A stretch of DNA of 5,274 bases, taken from NCBI GenBank assembly GCA_020200615.1, contig JAIVIH010000040.1, positions 1 to 5,274 on the forward strand, given 5' to 3'. Shown one piece after another: positions 1 through 5,274 of this stretch. The translations under genes were made by a program, and so were the position numbers. Positions within the stretch are counted from its first letter, which is position 1; the number at the start of each line of letters is the position of its first letter. The notes under the pieces were generated by a model. The model saw nothing but the letters and a program-made list of their open reading frames with translations, was not told the origin of the DNA and ran no database searches. This DNA is from Actinomycetota bacterium. Its GTDB lineage: Bacteria > Actinomycetota > Acidimicrobiia > Acidimicrobiales > AC-14.

Positions 1-459
1 GATCGCATCCGTCCCACGTAGCAGTGGGCGAAGCGTCGCGCCGCGTCCGGGCTGAACAGGCGGTACGGATAGCGCAATGTGAGATGAAGCCGGCCTCCGA
101 CGGTCACGGCGACGACACACAGGGCCTGGGATGCTCTGGCCGGTACCGAGTACCAGAGGTCTACGGTCTCCCCGGCGCAGGCTCCGAACGAGGGCGGCTG
201 GTGAAGCCAGCCGAGGTTTCTGAAGATGGCGGTGTCCACCAGCCGGTTACGGGTGAGCGGCTGCAACAGGACGAGTGATTGCTTGGCCCAGGGCGGCAGC
301 AATCCTGCTCGCTCCAAAGCTGCGATCAGGGCGATTCCCGTTCGGGAGCGCTTGTTGCGGGTGGTCTGGGCCGTGACGGCTTTCACAGTCGCCGACGGCG
401 AGGTGGAGCGCAGCCATCAAGACGTTCTGGCTGGTGCCTGGACGGTCGACATCTACCAT
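1..459 (-). pseudogene. Broken WS/DGAT-like (condensation-superfamily) acyltransferase, C-terminal half, runs off left edge
   Basis: Reading leftward, one frame is open from 416 to the window edge and gives a protein-like sequence with LTRNRLVDTAIFRNLGWL (about 204-257) and GRLHLTLRYPYRLFSPDAA (about 39-95). I recognise these as the C-terminal part of actinobacterial WS/DGAT-like or condensation-type acyltransferases, which join acyl groups to alcohols or similar acceptors. The frame is closed upstream by TGA (417-419) and TAG (453-455). A second frame, 459 to about 390, gives RPGTSQNVLMAALHLAV, which resembles the segment that normally lies some tens of residues further upstream in this family. 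The two pieces abut out of frame, so an internal deletion plus frameshift is the simplest reading. The HHxxxDG catalytic motif is absent. A GTG at 386 could in principle start a short peptide, but a functional enzyme is very unlikely. The family call is from memory of motifs, not a search. Confidence 0.6.
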
Positions 460-545
460 GCGGCTACGACGTGGAGGCTGTCGGTCGGCTCGTTCTCCCG
501 TAACGTGACCTGGCCGGGGTGGAAAATGCGGCCGAAACCGCTGTC
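456..545 (-). pseudogene. Remnant of a cyclic-nucleotide-binding (Crp-like) domain
   Basis: The minus frame from about 545 to the TAG at 453-455 reads FGRIF followed by HPGQVTLRENEPTDSLHVV. This matches the start of a cNMP-binding beta-barrel, where a pattern like PAGQxLFREGDPGDSLYVV is typical. The domain stops after this first quarter; the phosphate-binding cassette is missing. Another minus frame from a GTG at 691 gives a 75-residue ORF containing TDPVALFRTW, which may be the original N-terminus, now out of frame. Because the acyltransferase pieces follow directly, I infer one original gene with an N-terminal cNMP domain and a C-terminal acyltransferase, reduced by several deletions. It could instead be two separate relics. 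Confidence 0.45.
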
Positions 546-715
546 CCGCTGAAAGTGCCCGCTCGACTCCAGGTGCGGAACAGGGCGACAGGGTCCGTGA
601 CCGTGGAACTCCCGTCTGCCGGGCCCGGATCCTTGCCCTCCAGACGGGCCTGGAGGCTCGCTGGGTCCGTCTCAGCCGCGCTCTCCGACACCGGCCGATG
701 CTAGATGGGGCGCCA

Positions 716-729
716 TCCGCATCAGCGGA
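716..729 (-). terminator. Weak hairpin downstream of the sigma A operon
   Basis: TCCGC and GCGGA pair around a 4-base loop, 9 nt after the stop codon of the 137-residue protein. There is no T-tract and the stem is only 5 bp, so terminator function is a guess. The rest of 546-738 shows no convincing gene. Confidence 0.2.
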
Positions 730-738
730 CCGCTCGGC

Positions 739-1152
739 CTAGATCTTGATCCTCTTCTTGACCACGTTGCTCTCGGCGGTCGCAACCGACGGTGGCATCG
801 GCGTCAAAATCACCACCGCTTTGATCTCGTCCGGGTTGGGAATCGGTCCGCGGTCCTCGTCGAGCTCCGACTTCCGGAACGGCTTCGTCCAGTGGCGCGC
901 CAGCTTCGTCTTCCCGTCGGCCTGCGTGCTCCGGAAGAACAGAGGTGTCAGGAACCCGAGCGTGTCGTCCCCCCCGGCGGCCGGCGGGTCGCCGATGATC
1001 GTGTCGTCGCCCACCAGCCGGCAAACCTCGGAATAGGGCTGGTTGGACTGCAGGTCGTATGAATCGAACAAGATCTCGTACTTCACGTCGACGATGAACT
1101 GGTTGGCGTTCTTCCTCTTGATCGTCAGCTTGATCGGGCCGATCGTGGCCAT
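739..1152 (-). CDS. Small beta-rich protein of unknown function, second gene of the sigma A operon (137 aa)
   Basis: I do not recognise a named domain. The 137 residues begin with short alternating hydrophobic/polar stretches (residues 3-12 and 19-29), as in a beta-sandwich. The middle is rich in acidic and glycine residues (VGDDTIIGDPPAAGGDD, 47-63), and the tail is basic (VVKKRIKI). There is no signal peptide, membrane helix or zinc-binding Cys/His cluster; the single Cys is at 44. The ATG at 1152 is chosen because GGGGAGGA (1161-1168) lies 8 nt upstream; the frame stays open to an ATG-like start at 1203, but that would overlap the sigma gene and has no such site. It lies 25 nt after sigma A on the same strand, so co-transcription is likely. 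It may be a regulator, sensor or effector of that sigma module. The gene itself is convincing; its role is not known. Confidence 0.85.
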   Translation of the reverse strand: MATIGPIKLTIKRKNANQFIVDVKYEILFDSYDLQSNQPYSEVCRLVGDDTIIGDPPAAGGDDTLGFLTPLFFRSTQADGKTKLARHWTKPFRKSELDEDRGPIPNPDEIKAVVILTPMPPSVATAESNVVKKRIKI

Positions 1153-1170
1153 GAGCGTGTTCCTCCCCGC

Positions 1171-1187
1171 CTCGCGACTACCGCGAG
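1171..1187 (-). promoter_or_regulatory. Hairpin spanning the sigma A stop codon
   Basis: CTCGCG (1171-1176) and CGCGAG (1182-1187) form a perfect 6-bp stem with a 5-base loop. The loop contains most of the sigma A stop codon (1178-1180), and the hairpin sits just upstream of the Shine-Dalgarno site of the next gene. It could affect coupling or mRNA stability; chance is also possible in GC-rich DNA. Confidence 0.3.
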
Positions 1188-1822
1188 TCCGATGGTACGC
1201 CACATGCCGGCGGGGTTTCCGGAACGCGGTCCGGATCCAGGGCCTCGAGGGCGGCGCGCAGGCGGTTCAAGCACCGCATGCGCATGGGACCGATGCTCCC
1301 GACCGGACGATCGATGATCGCTCCCACCTCGATGTAAGTCAGAGGAGGGTCCGCCACTAGGAGCCGAAGCAACAACCTGCAGGGCGCGGGGAGCTCGTTC
1401 AGGGCGGCCCAGAGGACCTCATCCCGTTGAGCGGCGAGAACGGAGACGTCGGCCCCGCTGAGCGGATCTCCCGGTTCCCGGCCGATGAGGACCTGCGCGA
1501 GCTGGTCGGGCGCGAGCGCGAGCGAACGTCGCCCCTGACGCGACACCCGCAGGGCCTCGTTGCGCGCCGTGACCCCGATCCAGACACCGACCGAGCCGGG
1601 GTCTCTGAGGCGGGGAAGATTCTCCGCAAGCCGAAGCCACGTGGTCTGGCTGACATCCTCACTGTCGGCGCTCGAGAGGCCGTGCGATCGAGCGATGCTC
1701 CACACGAGGCGGGAGTACCGCTGGACGAGCGCGCTCCATGCCGACGCGTCCCCTGCCGCCGCCGAACGAACCACGTCAGCGGGGTCGAAGGCGGTCACGC
1801 GAGAAGTATCTCCGACGGGCAT
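1178..1822 (-). CDS. ECF-family RNA polymerase sigma factor (sigma A)
   Basis: A 214-residue sigma-70 family protein of the extracytoplasmic-function type, which directs RNA polymerase to a small set of promoters. Region 2 spans about 24-95, with the conserved DVSQTTWLRLAENL at 56-69 and TARNEALR at 85-92. Region 4 spans about 135-192 and includes a helix-turn-helix with TYIEVGAIIDRPVGSIGP at 162-179. A Pro/Arg-rich tail follows. It is paralogous to the plus-strand sigma factor: by hand, 40 of 79 aligned residues in region 2 are identical. The ATG at 1822 has no clear ribosome site and a stop lies two codons upstream. A GTG at 1798 (residue 9) has GGAG about 11 nt upstream and is a fair alternative start. 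No membrane or zinc-binding anti-sigma gene lies beside it; its operon partner is the 137-residue protein. Confidence 0.92.
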   Translation of the reverse strand: MPVGDTSRVTAFDPADVVRSAAAGDASAWSALVQRYSRLVWSIARSHGLSSADSEDVSQTTWLRLAENLPRLRDPGSVGVWIGVTARNEALRVSRQGRRSLALAPDQLAQVLIGREPGDPLSGADVSVLAAQRDEVLWAALNELPAPCRLLLRLLVADPPLTYIEVGAIIDRPVGSIGPMRMRCLNRLRAALEALDPDRVPETPPACGVPSDSR

Positions 1823-1846
1823 GTATCACGGAAGGGTCTCGGGACT

Positions 1847-1852
1847 CTTATA
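1847..1852 (-). promoter_or_regulatory. Possible -10 element for sigma A
   Basis: TATAAG on the minus strand lies 24 nt upstream of the ATG at 1822, in an otherwise GC-rich gap. No -35 box at 16-18 bp spacing is evident. If used, it gives a very short leader, which would fit the lack of a ribosome site at the ATG. Confidence 0.25.
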
Positions 1853-1956
1853 GGCAGTAGGGCTCGACAGAGGCGGGCCTGGGCGGGCCGCGAGGCCGGA
1901 AAGGGGAACGCGCCTACAGATAGCGAGAGCGCGAGGCGCCCACGGCCGGCGACCTC

Positions 1957-2036
1957 ATGATCGGAGAGGGCGGGCGGACTGTCGGGGCAGGTCACCCCCA
2001 GCGGCTCGTCTCGAACCGCCCGCCCCCTCCGATCAT
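1957..2036 (-). terminator. 80-bp near-perfect inverted repeat, probable terminator of the DUF5317-like gene
   Basis: The arms 1957-1977 and 2016-2036 are 21 bp each and pair with one mismatch; the outer ends read ATGATC and GATCAT. The 38-nt loop has its own short GGGG/CCCC pairing. It starts 14 nt after the stop codon of the membrane-protein gene at 2051 and lies before sigma A, so a transcript of the minus strand would fold into a very stable stem there. There is no T-tract, which is common for actinobacterial terminators. Alternatives are a structured RNA element or a small mobile repeat; the ends lack an obvious target duplication. Confidence 0.5.
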
Positions 2037-2050
2037 CTGGATGGTCGACA

Positions 2051-2593
2051 TCATGGCGATGCCGAGGGCTGCGGCTCTGAACGCAGCACCAGCCCCAAGC
2101 CCATGAGGGTAGCGAGGCCTGCCCCCATGACGATGTCGCCCAAGCTCACCACCATGTCGACCGGCGGCACCGGGATCACATCGCCCAGCCACTGATCGAG
2201 AAGTCCCTGGTCCGCCGGAGTGTGCTTCAGCAGGACGGCTTCGTCGAGTTGGCCGGCCGTGGCACCGACTCGCTGCACAGCCTCGATGGAGACGGGCATG
2301 CCGCCGTTCAAGGAGATGGCGATGAGGTTCATACCCCAGCCGATGCTGACCAGGGAGAAGGCCAGGGCCACCGGGACCACGCGTTCCCGGAGGTTGACCA
2401 GCAGCCAGTACCCGACGAGCACGTTGGCCGCGAGCAGGGCCGGAAAGCGCCCACCGGCAGGCAGGAGACGGATGGCGACCTGGAGAGCGAGAGAAGCGAT
2501 GAGGAGGGACGGCGCTCGAAGCTCAACGTGCGGGAGGCGCACGATGCGCCCGGTCAGAAGCCGATGTAGAACGGCGCGCCTGCGGCCCACCAC
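2051..2593 (-). CDS. DUF5317-like integral membrane protein
   Basis: A 180-residue membrane protein of unknown function. Hydrophobic segments lie at about 29-46, 50-68, 72-94 and 146-170. I recognise the DUF5317 family by NGGMPVS (96-102), LGDVIPVP (136-143) and VSLGDIVMGAG (149-159), which mark a loop and the last helix in that family. As I recall the family, members usually begin with a further helix before the GRxxRLxxxxLRAP-type segment (here 15-28). In this ORF that place is taken by an Arg-rich, non-hydrophobic stretch. GGAG (2598-2601) lies 4 nt before GTG 2593 and 7 nt before GTG 2590, so initiation there is plausible, inside the 3' end of the 38-codon ORF described separately. A frameshift that detached the first helix is the alternative. 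No substrate or pathway can be assigned. Confidence 0.75.
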   Translation of the reverse strand: MVGRRRAVLHRLLTGRIVRLPHVELRAPSLLIASLALQVAIRLLPAGGRFPALLAANVLVGYWLLVNLRERVVPVALAFSLVSIGWGMNLIAISLNGGMPVSIEAVQRVGATAGQLDEAVLLKHTPADQGLLDQWLGDVIPVPPVDMVVSLGDIVMGAGLATLMGLGLVLRSEPQPSASP

Positions 2594-2670
2594 AGTGCTC
2601 CGAGCGACGCGACGAAGGCGACAGTTCGACGGGCGTTGTGACGTGAGGTGCGTTCAATGATCCGCTTCAT
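2554..2670 (-). CDS. Small one-helix membrane peptide overlapping the DUF5317-like gene (38 aa)
   Basis: An ATG at 2670 opens a 38-codon frame ending in TGA at 2554-2556. The peptide has a basic N-terminus (MKRIIERTSRHNARR) and then a hydrophobic stretch, VAFVASLGALWWAAGAPFY, long enough to cross a membrane with the N-terminus inside. AAGGAG lies 11 nt upstream, a slightly long but acceptable ribosome-site spacing. Its last 13 codons (through the stop) overlap the start of the DUF5317-like ORF in the -1 frame, so translational coupling is likely. Two readings remain open: a genuine small partner protein, or the first membrane helix of the DUF5317-like protein cut off by a frameshift. No classical slippery heptamer is visible in the overlap. 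Confidence 0.55.
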   Translation of the reverse strand: MKRIIERTSRHNARRTVAFVASLGALWWAAGAPFYIGF

Positions 2671-2763
2671 TCGATGTTCCACTCCTTGTCCGGGGGTCCG
2701 CCGAGTGCAGGGAAGACGCGCTAGCACGGCGCCTGATACATGGAGTTCGACTAATTTGGAGAC
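2671..2763. promoter_or_regulatory. Divergent promoter region between the 38-codon ORF and sigma B
   Basis: These 93 bp separate two genes transcribed away from each other, so both promoters should lie here or nearby. The segment 2731-2760 is less GC-rich than its surroundings. On the plus strand GGAAGA (2711-2716) and GATACA (2734-2739) are 17 bp apart, a loose ECF- or housekeeping-like arrangement. I cannot assign either promoter with confidence. Confidence 0.35.
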
Positions 2764-3342
2764 GTGGTTGCCGGGGAGGTGGGGGCTCTCGTCGGAAGCG
2801 CCGCGTGCGGCGACGAAAATGCCTGGCGGGAGCTGGTGGATCGGTTCGCCGGTATGATCTGGGCTGTTGCGCGAGGTCAGGGGCTTTCCGCGGCCGACGC
2901 CGCCGATGTCAGTCAGACGACCTGGCTACGGTTCGCGGAGCACGTCGACAGCATCCGCGACCCGAGCTGCATCGGAGGATGGCTGGCGACGACGGCGCGG
3001 AACGAGTCCATCGCGCTCATCCGGCGCGGCCGGCGGGACATAGCCATCGGCGCCGGGCCGGAGGTCGGTAGGCATGGCGAGGAGCCGGATCCTGCTTCTC
3101 GTCTTCTGGAGAGCGAGCGGGACCGGGCCTTGTGGAAGGCCCTCGACGAGCTCCCGTCGCGCTGCCGCACCCTCTTGCGGATGCTGACGGCCGAGCCCGC
3201 CTCGACTTACGCGGCGATCAGTGAGGTACTGGACCTTCCGGTCGGGAGCATCGGCCCCACCCGAGGGCGGTGTCTGCAGCAGCTGCGTCGATCGAGCGAA
3301 GTATCGATGGTCACAGGAAACGGGACTTGGTCACTCGCTTAG
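2764..3342 (+). CDS. ECF-family RNA polymerase sigma factor (sigma B), first gene of the TPR operon
   Basis: A 192-residue ECF sigma factor. Region 2 spans about 16-90 with DVSQTTWLRFAEH at 48-60 and TARNESIALIRRGRR at 77-91. Region 4 spans about 120-176 with the helix-turn-helix TYAAISEVLDLPVGSIGP at 148-165. A short Ser/Gly-containing tail of about 15 residues follows and has no domain. The GTG at 2764 is the first start after an in-frame TAA (2752-2754); GGAGA (2758-2762) is only 1 nt before it, which is tight. GTG 2779, preceded by GGGGAG, is an alternative that would remove five residues. Its stop codon is embedded in the ribosome site of the next gene, so the operon is translationally linked. 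It probably activates the operon itself and further targets, but no matching promoter is proven. Confidence 0.92.
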   Translation: MVAGEVGALVGSAACGDENAWRELVDRFAGMIWAVARGQGLSAADAADVSQTTWLRFAEHVDSIRDPSCIGGWLATTARNESIALIRRGRRDIAIGAGPEVGRHGEEPDPASRLLESERDRALWKALDELPSRCRTLLRMLTAEPASTYAAISEVLDLPVGSIGPTRGRCLQQLRRSSEVSMVTGNGTWSLA

Positions 3343-3346
3343 GAGG
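3341..3346 (+). promoter_or_regulatory. Perfect Shine-Dalgarno site overlapping the sigma B stop codon
   Basis: AGGAGG begins within the TAG stop of sigma B (3340-3342) and sits 7 nt before the ATG at 3354. It fixes the start of the 152-residue protein and suggests translational coupling. Confidence 0.85.
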
Positions 3347-3353
3347 GCGGTGA

Positions 3354-3812
3354 ATGGACAGCGGTGCAGTGACAGAAGAGGAAATCCTGACCCAGCTCCG
3401 GCGGGTGGTCGGTCGAGTCGACCCGGTGCCGCGCCGCGTCGTTGCCGCCGCACAAGCTGCCTATTCATGGCGGACGTTGGAGAGCGAACTGGCCGAGCTG
3501 ACCTATGACTCCTCACTCGAGGCTCCCGAGCTGGCCGGGATCCGAGGGGGCTCCGGACGGCTCCTGGTGTTCAGCTCCGCTCGAGTGACGGTGGAGTTGG
3601 AGATCTCGGGCCGGGACCGCCGGCTGGTCGGACAGGTCGACGGACCTGGAAACCCGCGGCTGGAGATTCAGCATTCGCGGGGATTCCTTCCGGTGAAGGT
3701 CGACCAGGTGGGGCGCTTCTCGGCCTCGGACCTGCCGGCGGGGCCGATGCGACTCCGGCTCACGGACGAGGAGGGCGGCACCGTCACTGAGAGCCCGGCG
3801 GTGCTCATCTAG
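3354..3812 (+). CDS. Sigma/TPR-CHAT-associated protein of unknown function (152 aa)
   Basis: I recognise the layout from actinobacterial sigma/CHAT operons but know no named function. Residues 7-52 are helical and include DPVPRRVVAAAQAAYSWRTL (23-42), followed by ELAELTYDSS (45-54). Residues 68-150 form short beta strands: LVFSSARVTVELEIS (71-85), RRLVGQV (89-95), PRLEIQH (101-107), GRFSASDLPAGPMRLRL (120-136). The second half resembles a small beta-sandwich like those that carry or present peptides. There is no signal peptide, membrane helix or Cys/His metal site, so it is cytosolic. It lies 11 nt after sigma B and 5 nt before the TPR gene. That place is where an anti-sigma factor often sits, so a soluble regulator of sigma B or an adaptor or substrate of the downstream protein are the leading guesses. 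Confidence 0.88.
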   Translation: MDSGAVTEEEILTQLRRVVGRVDPVPRRVVAAAQAAYSWRTLESELAELTYDSSLEAPELAGIRGGSGRLLVFSSARVTVELEISGRDRRLVGQVDGPGNPRLEIQHSRGFLPVKVDQVGRFSASDLPAGPMRLRLTDEEGGTVTESPAVLI

Positions 3813-3817
3813 GGAGC

Positions 3818-5274
3818 GTGGCCGTCGAGGACCGCGGTCCGGCTGCCGATTCCGACCGGTCACTCGAGGACGTCCTCGTTCTAGCTCAGGTGGACCCTCA
3901 GCAGGGCCGAGCGCGCGCACGGACCCTGCTTCGAGAAGCCGGTGATGCGGAGACGGTCACCGTGGCCGAGCGGGCGCTCGGGTTGGCGGCCAAGGAGCTC
4001 AACGACATGCAGGCTGCCACCGGTCACTTGGAACGGGCGCGCGACGTCGCCCTCGGCGCGGGCCTTGCCGTAAGAGCGGCGCAGGCGCGCATGAGCTTGT
4101 CGCTGGTGCTCGCCTACGCCGGCGACACCGCCGAGGCCCTGCGTCAGGCGGACCTGGCCGTGCCCGCTCTCCGAGGCCAGGATGGGGCTCGCCTGCAGAT
4201 GCAGAGGGCCCTCATACTCCAGCGGCTGGGGCGGCTGGATGAGGCACTGGACGGCTACGGGCGGGTCCTCCTGGTGATGCGAAGGCTGGGAGACACCGAT
4301 GGCGAGGCGCGCCTGCTTGCCAACCGGGGCGTCCTCCAGGCGCAGCGCGGCCAGTTCATGGCCGCCGACGCCGACCTCCAGGAAGCGGCCGAGATCTTCG
4401 AGAGGTATGGACAGCGCCTGCACGCGGCCGAGGCCCGGCACAACCTCGGCTTTGTGGCCGGCAGGCGTGGAGACGTCCCCCGCGCCCTTCAGATGTACGA
4501 CAGGGCCGAGTCCGAGTTCCAGGCGTTGGGGATGCGGCACGGCGTCCCGCTGCTCGACCGATGCGAAACCCTGCTTTCGGTGAGGCTCCTTCCGGAAGCG
4601 CGAGCGGCCGGCGAAGCGGCCATGGCCGACTTCGAGGCGGCGGGGATGAAGGCTGACCTGGCCGAGGCTGAGCTCCTCCTGGCCCAGGTCGCGCTGCTGG
4701 AAGGAGACGCCCGGGGTGCGGCGGCTCTGGCTCTCCGGGCGCGGCGAGCGTTCGTTCGCCAGCGGCGCTGGGGGTGGGCCTCGCTCGCCCAGTTCGCCTG
4801 GGTACGGGGCAGTTGGGCTACCGATGACGCGCCCACGAGAAAGCTGCTGCGGGCCGCTCAGCAGGTCGCGGCCGAGCTGGCCTCGAGTGGTTGGGTGGCT
4901 CCGGCCACTGAGGCCCGCGTGATCGCCGCGACCATCGCCTTGGCCCTCGGCCTCGTGGGCGAGGCCGAGGAAGAGCTTCGGCCGCTCGGGAAGGCCCGCC
5001 GGTCGGGCCCGGTGGACGCGCGGGCGCGAGCGTGGCACGCAGAGGCGCTCCTCCGGCATGCACGGGGCGAGAACCGAGCCGCCGATTCTGCCCTCCGAGC
5101 CGGTTTCCGCCTGCTCGCCCGGCACCAGGCGACTCTCGGGGCGACCGAGCTCCGCGTTCACGCCGGAGTCCGGGCGGGAGACCTGGCCGGCCTGGGCATG
5201 AGGATCGCCATGGATTCGGGTCGGGCCGATGGTGTTCTCGGATGGTCGGAGAGGTGGCGGGCCGGCTCCATGCG
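3818..5274 (+). CDS. TPR-repeat protein, N-terminal part; probably a CHAT-domain (caspase-like) protease; runs off right edge
   Basis: The frame is open from GTG 3818 to the window end (485 full codons, no stop). It is an almost wholly helical array of TPR-like pairs, for example AERALGLAAKELNDMQAA (50-67), ARLLANRGVLQAQRGQF (164-180) and AEARHNLGFVAGRRGDV (204-220), continuing less regularly to about 430. TPRs hold partner proteins or peptides. The last visible stretch, GLGMRIAMDSG (458-468) and GVLGWSERWRAGSM (472-485), is the linker that in actinobacterial TPR proteins of this type leads into a CHAT domain with a His/Cys dyad. That domain is outside the window, so protease activity is inferred. 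The start is the first possible one after an in-frame TGA at 3788-3790; AGGGAG (3811-3816) is only 1 nt away, and coupling to the upstream stop may help. A 426-codon antisense frame here is a shadow. Confidence 0.85.
   Translation, partial: MAVEDRGPAADSDRSLEDVLVLAQVDPQQGRARARTLLREAGDAETVTVAERALGLAAKELNDMQAATGHLERARDVALGAGLAVRAAQARMSLSLVLAYAGDTAEALRQADLAVPALRGQDGARLQMQRALILQRLGRLDEALDGYGRVLLVMRRLGDTDGEARLLANRGVLQAQRGQFMAADADLQEAAEIFERYGQRLHAAEARHNLGFVAGRRGDVPRALQMYDRAESEFQALGMRHGVPLLDRCETLLSVRLLPEARAAGEAAMADFEAAGMKADLAEAELLLAQVALLEGDARGAAALALRARRAFVRQRRWGWASLAQFAWVRGSWATDDAPTRKLLRAAQQVAAELASSGWVAPATEARVIAATIALALGLVGEAEEELRPLGKARRSGPVDARARAWHAEALLRHARGENRAADSALRAGFRLLARHQATLGATELRVHAGVRAGDLAGLGMRIAMDSGRADGVLGWSERWRAGSM

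Noticed and set aside
24..704. Several plus-strand frames of 61-108 codons in the left part
   Set aside because: None shows a domain, and they overlap minus-strand relic pieces that match known families.
739..1203. Longer version (154 codons) of the 137-residue protein starting at 1203
   Set aside because: It would overlap the end of sigma A and its extra residues are Arg-rich without a ribosome site; the ATG at 1152 has a strong one.
1427..1960. 177-codon open frame on the plus strand
   Set aside because: It is antisense to sigma A, low in hydrophobic order, and has no recognisable domain.
2220..2660. Plus-strand frames of 146 and 115 codons
   Set aside because: Both are antisense to the DUF5317-like gene, and their Arg/Thr- or Asp/Gly-rich composition is typical of shadow frames.
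3881..5161. 426-codon open frame on the minus strand
   Set aside because: It is antisense to the TPR protein, whose helical repeats and family motifs are clear. The minus translation is rich in Arg, Gly, Pro and Gln with no domain, as expected for a shadow frame in GC-rich DNA.
1..5274. tRNA, rRNA, CRISPR array, insertion sequence or attachment site
   Set aside because: I saw no cloverleaf, no regularly spaced short repeats, no transposase-like protein and no terminal repeats with target duplications.

Overview
The window is GC-rich, its genes have strong GC third-position bias, and they are packed with short gaps, GTG starts and strong Shine-Dalgarno sites. Gene content fits an actinobacterium (Actinomycetota): two ECF sigma factors of an actinobacterial type, a DUF5317-like membrane protein, a relic of a WS/DGAT-like acyltransferase, and a TPR protein of the kind that usually ends in a CHAT protease domain. 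I cannot name a genus.

Layout. Positions 1-545 (minus strand) hold a decayed gene: a piece of a cyclic-nucleotide-binding domain, then two out-of-frame pieces of a condensation-like acyltransferase that continues off the left edge. Positions 739-1822 (minus) are a two-gene operon: an ECF sigma factor (here sigma A) followed by a 137-residue protein of unknown function. Positions 1823-2050 are intergenic and contain an 80-bp near-perfect inverted repeat, probably the terminator of the next gene. Positions 2051-2670 (minus) hold a DUF5317-like membrane protein and, overlapping its start in another frame, a 38-codon ORF for a one-helix membrane peptide. A 93-bp divergent promoter region follows. 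Positions 2764-5274 (plus) are a tight three-gene operon: ECF sigma factor B, a 152-residue helix-plus-beta protein, and a long TPR protein that is open to the right edge.

How it may work (inference). Sigma B, the 152-residue protein and the TPR protein are spaced 11 and 5 bp apart, so they are probably made together. The likely reading is a sigma-factor-controlled TPR-CHAT module, in which TPRs sense or hold a partner and a caspase-like CHAT domain beyond the window cuts a target. Sigma A is a clear paralogue of sigma B and carries a different small partner, so the locus may hold two related regulatory modules pointing away from each other. No transmembrane or zinc-binding anti-sigma factor is visible beside either sigma factor.
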